Positions 1-6,223 of a DNA stretch of 13,992 nucleotides are shown here, piece by piece; within the stretch, counting starts at the first letter, position 1; each line of letters starts with the position of its first letter. The position numbers and the translations under genes are program-made. The DNA lies in assembly GCA_002817055.1 (NCBI GenBank), contig MUCU01000040.1:1-13992 (forward strand). Direction: 5' to 3'. The notes under the pieces were generated by a model. It did no database searches, was not told the origin of the DNA, and saw only the letters and a program-made list of their open reading frames with translations. Source of the DNA: SAR202 cluster bacterium Io17-Chloro-G7. GTDB taxonomy: Bacteria > Chloroflexota > Dehalococcoidia > UBA3495.

Positions 1-172
1 CGGCGCAGCTACCAAAGAGCAAATGCAGCGAAGCGTTGCCGCCACTTTGGGGTTGACCGAGGTCCCCCAATCCGACGCCGCCGATGCCCTGTCGGTATGC
101 CTTTGCCACCTAGTGCAGCAGCAAGCGGCTGAGGCGTTGGGGCGGGAAATTTCTCCCGGCTCCGAGAGATAG
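1..172 (+). CDS. ruvC: Crossover junction endodeoxyribonuclease RuvC, C-terminal fragment
   Basis: The 3' end of a gene that enters from the left edge; about 56 codons are visible in the frame beginning at base 2, ending at TAG 170-172. RuvC is the dimeric Mg-dependent resolvase that nicks Holliday junctions brought to it by RuvAB. The visible part carries the family's C-terminal signature: a GAATKEQMQRSV helix (usual form G.A.KeQvq..v), then LGL and the SDAADALSV block. The two aspartates of DAAD correspond to the last two acidic catalytic residues of the RuvC active site, so the active-site end is intact. The stop lies 3 bp before the ruvA start, the usual ruvC-ruvA operon arrangement. The N-terminal catalytic residues lie outside the window and cannot be checked. 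Confidence 0.93.
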   Translation, partial: GAATKEQMQRSVAATLGLTEVPQSDAADALSVCLCHLVQQQAAEALGREISPGSER

Positions 173-175
173 CGG

Positions 176-760
176 GTGATAGTCGGCGTTCGTGGAGCCC
201 TTGAGGCTGTTGGCCCGGACTGGGTACATATTCAGGTCGGTGGCGTGTCACTACAGGTCAGCGTTCCAGCCTCTGCCATTGGCGAGTTGGGGTCAATCGG
301 CGATAGCGTAAACCTGCATACCCAACTCCGCATCCAAAATGAGCAACCGGTGTTGTACGGCTTCCTATCGGAGAGTTCCCTGGAGCTTTTTGGCATGCTA
401 AACGGGGTTTCCGGAATAGGACCCCGCCTTGCTTTAGCATTGCTCTCAGCTCTGGGCGTGGACCGCCTGTACCAGGCCATTTCAGCGGAAGACGTGGCGG
501 CTTTATCCGATGCGCCGGGAGTTGGCCGGCGCACCGCAGGCCGCATCATACTAGAGCTAAAGGGAAAACTGCCTGAACATCAGTTGGCTTCGGCCCCAAG
601 CCACTCGTCGGATGACGGCGATGTGATGGCTGCGTTAACCGCCTTGGGGTTCTCCCCCAGCGAAGCGCGACAAGCAGTGAGCAACCTTGACCGGGACCCG
701 AACCTTAGCGTAGACGACCGCATCCTGCTGGCTCTACAGCAGTTCGGCGCGGGCGAATGA
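176..760 (+). CDS. ruvA: Holliday junction branch migration complex subunit RuvA
   Basis: RuvA binds four-way junctions as a tetramer and loads the RuvB motor for branch migration. The 194-aa product has the family's usual length and three-domain layout: an N-terminal OB fold (about 1-65, ending in the QPVLYGF region), a tandem helix-hairpin-helix domain (GVSGIGPRLALALLS at about 77-91 and the PGVGRRTAGRIILELKGKL region at about 114-132), and a small C-terminal RuvB-contacting domain (about 147-190, with MAALTALGFSPSEA). The start is GTG at 176-178; it gives the correct family N-terminus (MIVGVRG, usually MI..l.G) and sits 3 bp after ruvC, with only a weak GAGAG upstream. A linker of about 13 residues (SAPSHSSDDGD) joins domains II and III. 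ruvB, which usually follows, is absent from this position. Confidence 0.97.
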   Translation: MIVGVRGALEAVGPDWVHIQVGGVSLQVSVPASAIGELGSIGDSVNLHTQLRIQNEQPVLYGFLSESSLELFGMLNGVSGIGPRLALALLSALGVDRLYQAISAEDVAALSDAPGVGRRTAGRIILELKGKLPEHQLASAPSHSSDDGDVMAALTALGFSPSEARQAVSNLDRDPNLSVDDRILLALQQFGAGE

Positions 761-762
761 GG

Positions 763-786
763 AAGATCGGAGCTCCAAGCGATCTT
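763..786 (+). other. Hairpin just after ruvA
   Basis: A perfect 7-bp inverted repeat, AAGATCG (763-769) and CGATCTT (780-786), encloses a 10-nt loop that itself contains GAGCTC. It begins 3 bases after the ruvA stop. No T-run follows on the + strand, so it is not a classical intrinsic terminator. It could be a transcript 3'-end stabiliser or a weak attenuator. Confidence 0.35.
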
Positions 787-796
787 AGAACAAGCG

Positions 797-802
797 TATA
801 AT
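797..802 (+). promoter_or_regulatory. Candidate -10 box upstream of the toxin-antitoxin remnant
   Basis: An exact TATAAT hexamer lies 50 bp before the antitoxin ATG at 852. The expected -35 window (about 774-779) reads TCCAAG, a poor match, so the call rests on the -10 alone. The position between the post-ruvA hairpin and the antitoxin start suits an independent toxin-antitoxin promoter. Confidence 0.35.
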
Positions 803-851
803 AGGCTACAGATTTATAGTAACAAGGTGGGTTTCAACGTCATTTGAGTGG

Positions 852-1046
852 ATGACCATGGCACATGCGAATATAAAAAAGGAGGCTCACCGCCTGGTGG
901 ATAACCTCGGAGAAAACGCTACTTGGGATGATCTGATGTACCAAATATATGTTCGCCAAGCTGTGGATGCTGGTCTTGACGATAGTTAATGCAACCGCAC
1001 GATTGACGTAGAGGAGGTCAGGGCCACTTTGGGCTTGACTAGGTGA
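852..1046 (+). pseudogene. Antitoxin of a ParE/RelE-type module, broken by an in-frame stop
   Basis: The frame from ATG 852 (or ATG 858, two codons on) reads a short acidic helical protein with KKEAHRLVDNL, ENATWDDLMYQIYVRQ and AVDAGLDDS. This matches the small antitoxins (about 65-75 aa, typically with ATWDDIMYEIYVRQKIEAG) encoded upstream of ParE-family toxins. The frame is interrupted by TAA at 987-989. It then continues without any further stop as CNRTIDVEEVRATLGLTR to TGA 1044-1046, which is the rest of the family's C-terminus (usual form: gR.i.veEvr..lgl). Readthrough length would be 64 codons; the truncated product is 45 aa and lacks the C-terminal part, which in such antitoxins usually contacts the toxin. 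The original stop overlaps the toxin GTG as GTGA (1043-1046), typical of a coupled toxin-antitoxin pair. A sequencing error is the alternative to real decay. Confidence 0.72.
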
Positions 1047-1329
1047 GGGTATACTGTACGAACAATGCCATGCACATTTGCTGGCGATATACGACCACAT
1101 TGGGCACAATTCCGAACTCTATGCGATTCAGGTGGCCGATCGGCTGACCAGACGCTCAGAACAAATTGGTGCGTTTCCGTTGTCCGGACGTACCGTCCCG
1201 GAATATCAGAACCCGGATATCCGGGAAAGAATTGAGGGACCGTACCGAATAATTTATCTGATCAAACCGGGGCACGTGGACGTGGTCGCGTTGATACACG
1301 GGCATCAGGCTCTTCCCCCGTTTGTTTAG
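1043..1329 (+). pseudogene. ParE/RelE-family toxin with an N-terminal frameshift
   Basis: From about 1072 to the TAG at 1327-1329, one frame encodes nearly a whole ParE-fold toxin: LLAIYDHIGHNSELYA, then FPLSGRTVPEYQNPDIRE, then GPYRIIYLI, then VVALIHGHQALP. All are hallmark blocks of plasmid-stabilisation toxins that act on gyrase or ribosomes. The expected N-terminus (family form MRV.WT..A....L.AIYDYI) is present but in another frame: GTG 1043 gives VRVYCTNNAM, which fits the family until ATG 1070-1072. One base then seems to be missing before CA-CAT-TTG. Translated from 1043 the product ends at TGA 1145-1147. Alternatively, TTG 1078 could start an 83-aa protein lacking about 12 N-terminal residues, but no ribosome-binding site precedes it. 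With the interrupted antitoxin, this looks like a dead module. Confidence 0.7.
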
Positions 1330-1364
1330 GATCGTTTTAATAATGGACTTCTGCAGAGCAAGAA

Positions 1365-3491
1365 ATGGTTGAATTATCACGAGGGCGACGCTGGGCCGAG
1401 GCTGGCCGGGATGTGGAAGAAGCCCGGTCTGCTAGCGCCCATCTTGAAGCCAAGCGCTTTGAACTGGTTGCCGACTTCAAGATGACGGGAGATCAGCCCG
1501 CTGCCGTTAGCCGGTTGGTCAACGGCGTGGACGACGGTATGACCCGGCAGACTCTGCTGGGCGTAACCGGCAGCGGCAAAACTTTCACCATGGCCAACAT
1601 CATTCAGGAAGTGCAGCGTCCCACACTGGTGATGGCCCACAATAAAACCCTGGCGGCCCAATTGGCTTCGGAGTTCAAAGAGTTCTTCCCTCACAATGCT
1701 GTCGAGTACTTTGTCTCCTACTACGACTACTACCAACCGGAAGCCTATGTGCCCCAGTCGGACACCTACATCGAAAAGGACTCAAGCGTCAACGAGGAAT
1801 TGGATAAGCTGCGCCTGTCGGCTACGACATCTCTGCTGACCCGCCGTGACGTACTGATAGTAGCTTCGGTTTCATGTATCTACGGTCTAGGCGATCCTGA
1901 GGACTACTTTCATTTTGTGGCCCGGCTGAAAGTTGGGGACATTCGCAATCGTTCTCAACTCGTCCGCCAATTGGTCGACATGCAATACGAGCGCAACGAC
2001 CTGGATTTGGCCCGGGGGAAATTCCGCGTGCGAGGCGACACGTTGGAGTTGGTGCCCGCCTACGAAGAGGCGGCAGTGCGCATCCAGTTCTTCGGCGACG
2101 AGGTGGAACGAATCTCCCAGATTGACCCCCTGACCGGCGAACTGCTGGGCGAATCGCAGGAAATGATGATCTTTCCAGCCAATCACTTCGTCACTCCAAA
2201 GGAGAAGTTGGACCTAGCCGTTGAAGCGATAAAAATCGAACTCGAAGGCCAACTGGCAATGCTAAGAGCCAATGGCAAAATTCTGGAAGCTGCTCGTTTG
2301 GAAAGCCGCACCCATTACGACCTGGAAATGCTCCAAGAAACCGGCTTTTGCGCCGGGGTAGAGAACTACTCCCGCCACCTATCCGGCCGGGAGGAAGGCA
2401 GCGCGCCTTGGACTCTTTTGGACTACTTCCCAAAAGACTATCTCATATTCGTGGACGAGTCTCACATGACTTTGCCCCAAGTCCGGGGGATGTATCGCGG
2501 GGACATGTCCCGCAAAAAGACCCTGGTGGAATTCGGATTCCGGTTGCCTTCCGCCCTGGATAATCGCCCCCTAAACTTCGAAGAATATGATGAGCACATT
2601 AACCAAGTTGTGTACGTCTCGGCTACGCCGGGGCCGTACGAAATGAAAAACAGCTCAAAGATTGTGGAGCAGGTAATCCGGCCCACGGGGCTACTGGACC
2701 CAACGGTGGAGGTGAAACCGACCAGTGGGCAGATCGACGACCTGTTGGTGCAGATTAAGGAAAGAGTCGAACGCAAGGAACGTTGCTTGGTCACAACCCT
2801 GACCAAGCGCATGGCGGAAGAGTTGGCCGACTATCTTTCGGAGATGGGAATACGCAACAGCTACCTTCACTCGGATATACAGACTCTGGACCGGATTGAA
2901 ATTCTCCGGGACTTGAGGCTGGGCGTTTACGACGTAATCGTAGGCATCAACCTGCTGCGGGAAGGGTTGGACTTACCCGAAGTAAGTCTGGTGGCGATTT
3001 TGGATGCCGACAAAGAAGGCTACTTGCGGTCCGACACCTCAATGATACAGACCATCGGCAGGGCGGCCCGACACTCCCGTGGCCACGTCATCATGTACGC
3101 CGATAAGATGACCGACTCTATGAAGCGGGCCATCGATGAGACCAACCGCAGGCGCATCATCCAAGCTGATTACAACCAGCAGCACGGAATAGAGCCCCAG
3201 AGCATACAAAAACAAGTCCACGACATTACCGAGGCCATTAAGGGCGTGTCTGAGAACCGTTCCCGTTACAATGTGGCCCGGCAGGAGATGTCCCGGACCG
3301 ACATGTTCCGGGTGGTAAAGGACCTGGAAACGCAGATGAAAGAAGCTGCCAAGGGCCTACAGTTCGAGAAAGCCGCCCAGTTCCGTGACGAGATTTTCGA
3401 GCTAAGACGCCTCTTGGCCCTGGAAGAAAAAACCCTCCTCCCCTCGGCGTTCGACTTGAAGGACGAAGTTCCGGAAGGGCTCAGCAAATAA
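1365..3491 (+). CDS. uvrB: UvrABC excinuclease subunit B
   Basis: UvrB is the damage-verification helicase of nucleotide excision repair; it is loaded by UvrA2 and then recruits UvrC. All family landmarks are present in the 708 aa: Walker A GVTGSGKT (66-73), the beta-hairpin block that clamps DNA ([20 protein letters not shown], 116-135), the DESH box (364-367), SAT (419-421), [13 protein letters not shown] (527-539), the motif VI block QTIGRAAR (562-569), and a C-terminal UVR domain (about 650-685, [11 protein letters not shown]) that pairs with UvrC. Homology begins at [16 protein letters not shown] (residue 32 on), so the first 30 residues are an unconserved extension. GTG 1413 (residue 17) is an alternative start, but neither start has a good ribosome-binding site. 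The gene follows the toxin remnant by 35 bp; neither uvrA nor uvrC is nearby. Confidence 0.97.
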   Translation: MVELSRGRRWAEAGRDVEEARSASAHLEAKRFELVADFKMTGDQPAAVSRLVNGVDDGMTRQTLLGVTGSGKTFTMANIIQEVQRPTLVMAHNKTLAAQLASEFKEFFPHNAVEYFVSYYDYYQPEAYVPQSDTYIEKDSSVNEELDKLRLSATTSLLTRRDVLIVASVSCIYGLGDPEDYFHFVARLKVGDIRNRSQLVRQLVDMQYERNDLDLARGKFRVRGDTLELVPAYEEAAVRIQFFGDEVERISQIDPLTGELLGESQEMMIFPANHFVTPKEKLDLAVEAIKIELEGQLAMLRANGKILEAARLESRTHYDLEMLQETGFCAGVENYSRHLSGREEGSAPWTLLDYFPKDYLIFVDESHMTLPQVRGMYRGDMSRKKTLVEFGFRLPSALDNRPLNFEEYDEHINQVVYVSATPGPYEMKNSSKIVEQVIRPTGLLDPTVEVKPTSGQIDDLLVQIKERVERKERCLVTTLTKRMAEELADYLSEMGIRNSYLHSDIQTLDRIEILRDLRLGVYDVIVGINLLREGLDLPEVSLVAILDADKEGYLRSDTSMIQTIGRAARHSRGHVIMYADKMTDSMKRAIDETNRRRIIQADYNQQHGIEPQSIQKQVHDITEAIKGVSENRSRYNVARQEMSRTDMFRVVKDLETQMKEAAKGLQFEKAAQFRDEIFELRRLLALEEKTLLPSAFDLKDEVPEGLSK

Positions 3492-3521
3492 GGCTTGCTT
3501 ATAAATAGTCGCATTTCCGGC

Positions 3522-3528
3522 AAAGGAG
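3522..3528 (+). promoter_or_regulatory. Strong ribosome-binding site AAAGGAG
   Basis: AAAGGAG lies 7 nt before ATG 3536. It fixes the start of the small DUF5678-like gene and supports its being a real gene despite its size. A TATAAA (3500-3505) lies between the uvrB stop and this site, but without a convincing -35 box. Confidence 0.7.
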
Positions 3529-3535
3529 CCACGGG

Positions 3536-3775
3536 ATGGCCGTATCAAACCAAGAACTGATGGAGCAGGCCGACAGCCTATACAAACAATATGGAAGACC
3601 CCTGGAGCAAGAGCACTGGGGGGAGTTTGTTGCCATATTTACCGACGGTAGAATGGTCTTAGGCCCAACCCTTCTGGCTGTGTCTGAAGAGGCCCTAGCT
3701 AAATTCGGCAAGGGGAGCTTCGTCTTTAAAGTAGGAGTAAAGGCGGTCGGAAAGTGGCGATCAACCATCCACTGA
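3536..3775 (+). CDS. Small DUF5678-like protein paired with a retropepsin-like gene
   Basis: A 79-aa soluble protein with no signal peptide or membrane segment. Layout: an N-terminal helix (SNQELMEQADSLYKQYG), a central short-strand block (EHWGEFVAIFTDGRMVLGPTL), a second helix (EEALAKFGKGS), then a strand and basic end (FVFKVGVKAVGKWR). The pattern 'W-G-E/K-[YF]-V-A-I ... D-G-R ... L' followed by a helix and an F-x-F/R-x-G strand resembles the DUF5678 type of small proteins of unknown function. I infer this from pattern recognition only. It has a strong ribosome-binding site, and its last 22 bases overlap the next gene, implying translational coupling. Such small proteins are often encoded next to retropepsin-like proteins, as here. 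No function can be assigned. Confidence 0.75.
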   Translation: MAVSNQELMEQADSLYKQYGRPLEQEHWGEFVAIFTDGRMVLGPTLLAVSEEALAKFGKGSFVFKVGVKAVGKWRSTIH

Positions 3776-4110
3776 CTAGTTCCAGATTCCCCTTCCTTCC
3801 GGTTCGCCTACAGATGGGGCAGCAAACATTCTATGAAGAAGCATTACTGGATACCCGCTTTGACGGAGCCCTGGCAGTGCCCCCATTGCTAATGGAAGGG
3901 CAAGAGCCCGACTGGCTTCAGGTTTGGACCCTTGCCGACGGGTCCCAAGTTCCTTCCCCAGTTTATCGAGGCATCGTTCAATTGAGTGATTTTCAGCCCA
4001 TGCCTATCCTTGTCGTCGCCCTTGGCCCTGAATGGATTATGGGTCTCGGCATCCTGCGCCACTTCTCCGTCACTCTCGACCACGGCCAACGGGTAGTTGT
4101 AAACCCCTAA
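3754..4110 (+). CDS. Retropepsin-like (clan AA) aspartic protease-fold protein with DTR in place of DTG
   Basis: A 118-aa protein starting at GTG 3754, inside the end of the previous gene. It has the layout of single-domain bacterial retropepsin-like proteins. A first strand region (FPFLPVRLQMG) is followed by the flap-side catalytic motif (EEALLDTRFDGALAVPP, 29-44), a middle barrel, and the second psi-loop block (IMGLGILRHFSVTLDHGQRVVV, 95-116; usual form llGrdlL.rf...lD). In active members the catalytic triad is D-T/S-G; here it is D33-T34-R35, where CGC (3856-3858) replaces the expected GGC glycine codon by one transversion. The catalytic Asp remains. These proteins lack a signal peptide and would dimerise to form one active site. 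The stop overlaps the stop of the convergent DUF4268 gene by 3 bp. Activity is uncertain; a binding-only role is possible. Confidence 0.8.
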   Translation: MAINHPLTSSRFPFLPVRLQMGQQTFYEEALLDTRFDGALAVPPLLMEGQEPDWLQVWTLADGSQVPSPVYRGIVQLSDFQPMPILVVALGPEWIMGLGILRHFSVTLDHGQRVVVNP

Positions 4111-5147
4111 CGCAGGACATCGTCTTCCTGCTGCTCTTGTGCTTCAGCGTCAGGTTCATCAAACTCTTCATTTAGATCAAACTCGAATTCGGCAGGCAGG
4201 CTTCCTAGATATCCTGACAGGGCGTCCCGAAACCGAAAATAGTTGTCGACTGTCCACGCCTTGAGTCGATCCAATTTATCTGATGGATCCATTATCGTCA
4301 CCGGCTGATCCCAGTACCATGCGACCCTACAGGCCTTTCTGTTATCGAGGCGCTCCCAATTTAGATTTACCCCCAATTGACTTTCGATCATTTGTTGGTC
4401 CTCCTGGATTGCGGCGAAGATGCGTTTGTTAGTTTCCTTGTCTGCGGGGGCTATGTACAATTCGATGCGAAATCTCGCCCGTGATGCAAACGCCAAAGGG
4501 AAACCGAATCCGCATTTTCCCGAAGCAGTGTTAAGCCAACTTCTCATCCCAACTTTGCTGGTCCTTATGACTCCGGGCTGCCGGTTTTTCAACCTATCCA
4601 AAACATCTTGGAAAAATGCTTGGTATCTTCGGCCCCTTTCAGTATCTTGAGGTAAGGCGGTTGGACCAACATTTTTCGGAGCCACGACCACTTTAAAGTT
4701 TGGAGCGATAGCGGAGAAACCTTGGGACCCTTGGATTCGCAGGAGTTCCAGCTCCACCCCGAAGAAATCGATGTTTCCCTGAGTAGCATTGTTCAGCCAG
4801 TCTAGGGCGGCTTGGTGCTCAGAACGAATATCCTTTGCCACCCAGATGATGACGCCACCGTTTTTTCCCGCAGAGTAGGTAAGCAGCTTTCCGAGATGAT
4901 CGTGGTTGGTCCTTTCTAGTTGATTTTCGATGATCACCGGTCTGCCGGAACTCGGTTCTTCTCCGACCAGGTCCACAGAGAAATCTCCAACCGATACTTC
5001 TGACTCCACCAACTGAATATCCAATCCAAGGGATTCAGACAGCAGGCCAATATTTTTCTGAAGCCAAGGAGTGAAATCCGTAGCCTCGTTCTGCCAAACC
5101 GAACGTAGGTTATCTATGCGCTCAATTGTTCCCAAATCATCGACCAT
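4107..5147 (-). CDS. DUF4268 protein with a PD-(D/E)XK-like N-terminal domain
   Basis: A 346-aa soluble protein. The N-terminal half resembles the nuclease-like domain of NucS/DUF4268 proteins: FTPWLQKNIGLLSESLGLDI (25-44), then a strand with acidic residues (VGDFSVDLVGEE, D55 and D59), then VIIENQLERTNHDHLGKLLTYSAG (71-94). D59 followed by E74-N75-Q76 fits a D...ExQ variant of the PD-(D/E)XK core, and the helix beginning HDHLGKLLTY is typical of the group. The C-terminal half (from about 175, with RYQAFFQDVLDRLK, then FRIELYIAP and NKRIFAAIQ) matches the DUF4268 domain. The tail (about 320-345) is strongly acidic and Glu/Gln-rich. ATG 5145-5147 lies 2 nt after the stop of the D-glutamate cyclase gene, with a GGAG at 5156-5159 inside that gene's last codons, so the two are very probably co-translated. 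Nuclease activity and any defence role are inference. Confidence 0.8.
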   Translation of the reverse strand: MVDDLGTIERIDNLRSVWQNEATDFTPWLQKNIGLLSESLGLDIQLVESEVSVGDFSVDLVGEEPSSGRPVIIENQLERTNHDHLGKLLTYSAGKNGGVIIWVAKDIRSEHQAALDWLNNATQGNIDFFGVELELLRIQGSQGFSAIAPNFKVVVAPKNVGPTALPQDTERGRRYQAFFQDVLDRLKNRQPGVIRTSKVGMRSWLNTASGKCGFGFPLAFASRARFRIELYIAPADKETNKRIFAAIQEDQQMIESQLGVNLNWERLDNRKACRVAWYWDQPVTIMDPSDKLDRLKAWTVDNYFRFRDALSGYLGSLPAEFEFDLNEEFDEPDAEAQEQQEDDVLR

Positions 5148-5149
5148 TT

Positions 5150-6007
5150 TTAATACTCCGCCACAACCCCATGCAACTGCTCCAGCACCGCTGCGTTCTC
5201 GTCGGTTGTGAAGTTGTCGACCGTGGGCACTGCCTTGCCCGTCGTCCCGTCCACCACGCCGATATCCACCATTCGGTTGATCAGGCTGGTCTCGTGCTCC
5301 ACCGTTGGCAGCAGGTTGCGTCCGGCCAAGCGGGAGAGGGCCGCCACGAGGCCGTAACCCCCCCAGTTGGAAACGCTGGCCACAACCAACCTGTCCACTT
5401 GGGCTATGGCGGGGTTATTGGGTAGCCGGTCTATTGTAGGGATAACATCGGCCAGGTTGCCCATTCCGATCTCGTTGCCGCCGTCTCCGATGCCCACCGA
5501 AGGAATACCTTCCTCGAAGAGGTAGTCCAGCCGGCCCGTGTATGGGGTAATGTCCGCATCCCGCATGTTCAAGTAGGTATCGTCCTTGGTACGGCCGCTG
5601 CGTTCGATGGAGATCAGCAATCCGGGTTTCAGTTTGGCCAAAATATCTCTTGCCGCCTGCTTGCTGGCCTCGACATCGGTGATCGGGAAATCAATCACCT
5701 CGGCGTCGTCTCCGGCCAAGTCCCGCAGCGCCGTTAGGCAGACAGAATCGGTCACGTAGGTAACCTTGCGCCCCAAGGCTCTTAACGCATTCCCAATGGC
5801 TATAGCGCCTGGCGGACCGTCGGTTTCTGGCGTGCCTGTCATAAGGATGTAGAAGCCGGTGACTATTACGATGTCACCGGGATGGTCCATGATGTAGCTA
5901 GCGGCTTGGGAGCAAAAATCCTCGGGCAAGTGGGACCGCAGTTCGGCAACGCCCCGTTTGTCTTGCTGAAGGATCAGGTCCTCAATTGAGTTGGCTGAGT
6001 TGGCCAT
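5150..6007 (-). CDS. D-glutamate cyclase domain protein (DUF4392)
   Basis: A 285-aa protein matching the C-terminal catalytic-type domain of mammalian DGLUCY, which converts D-glutamate to 5-oxo-D-proline. Visible conserved blocks are VIVTGFYI (47-54), PETDGPPGAIAIGNAL (60-75), SIERSGR with TYLNMR (133-149), a DYLFEEG block (161-167), and the hallmark GIGDGGNEIGMG (172-183), followed by VASVSNWGGYGL. No signal peptide is seen, so it is likely cytoplasmic. ATG 6005-6007 has AAGGAA at 6014-6019 about 6 nt upstream, a good ribosome-binding site. It lies downstream of the DUF1445 gene with a 215-bp repeat-bearing gap, and 2 bp upstream of the DUF4268 gene. The substrate is inferred from family knowledge; a related cyclase or lyase substrate is possible. 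Confidence 0.88.
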   Translation of the reverse strand: MANSANSIEDLILQQDKRGVAELRSHLPEDFCSQAASYIMDHPGDIVIVTGFYILMTGTPETDGPPGAIAIGNALRALGRKVTYVTDSVCLTALRDLAGDDAEVIDFPITDVEASKQAARDILAKLKPGLLISIERSGRTKDDTYLNMRDADITPYTGRLDYLFEEGIPSVGIGDGGNEIGMGNLADVIPTIDRLPNNPAIAQVDRLVVASVSNWGGYGLVAALSRLAGRNLLPTVEHETSLINRMVDIGVVDGTTGKAVPTVDNFTTDENAAVLEQLHGVVAEY

Positions 6008-6117
6008 GTTCGTTCCTTGTGCTTAGACGTACTTGGCGGCTATCGGATGCTTTGAATAATCGCAGCTACCCAGGCTGATCGCCACCTTATCCATGGTTGA
6101 TCGGAGCCACCCACATC

Positions 6118-6153
6118 GTTCGTGGTGAGCCCTTCGACAGGCTCAGGGAGAAC
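6118..6153. repeat. Palindromic intergenic repeat element
   Basis: A nested inverted repeat: GTTC (6118-6121) pairs with GAAC (6150-6153) and GAGCC (6127-6131) pairs with GGCTC (6140-6144). The two stems are separated by symmetrical 5-nt internal segments, with an 8-nt loop CTTCGACA. The sequence around GAGCCCTTCGACAGGCTCA is one I recognise as a dispersed intergenic repeat recurring in many environmental bacterial genomes. Only one copy is in this window, so its dispersed nature here rests on prior knowledge. Confidence 0.6.
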
Positions 6154-6177
6154 GGGCGCCCACCGAAAGCGGTCAAA

Positions 6178-6223
6178 AGCTGAAGGCTGAAAGCTGATTG
6201 CTGACGGCTAAAAAGCCGGCAGC
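6178..6223. repeat. GCTGA heptad tandem repeat with adjoining hairpin
   Basis: AGCTGA, AGGCTGA, AAGCTGA and TTGCTGA follow one another (6178-6204) at a 7-bp period, then a degenerate CGGCTAA. The last units flow into a hairpin, GCTGACGGCT (6200-6209) with AGCCGGCAGC (6214-6223), a 10-bp stem with one mismatch and an AAAA loop. The hairpin touches the DUF1445 stop codon (6223-6225). For minus-strand transcripts it would form directly after that gene, but no T-tract follows, so it is at best a weak terminator or an RNA-stabilising element. Confidence 0.5.

Noticed and set aside
987..992. Possible programmed recoding at TAA (readthrough) in the antitoxin
   Set aside because: TAA is not a usual recoding codon, no downstream stimulatory structure is apparent, and the partner toxin is also broken, so plain decay or sequencing error is simpler.
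6200..6223. Intrinsic terminator after DUF1445
   Set aside because: The stem is good, but no U-tract follows on the minus strand, so it is kept only as a hairpin within the repeat entry.
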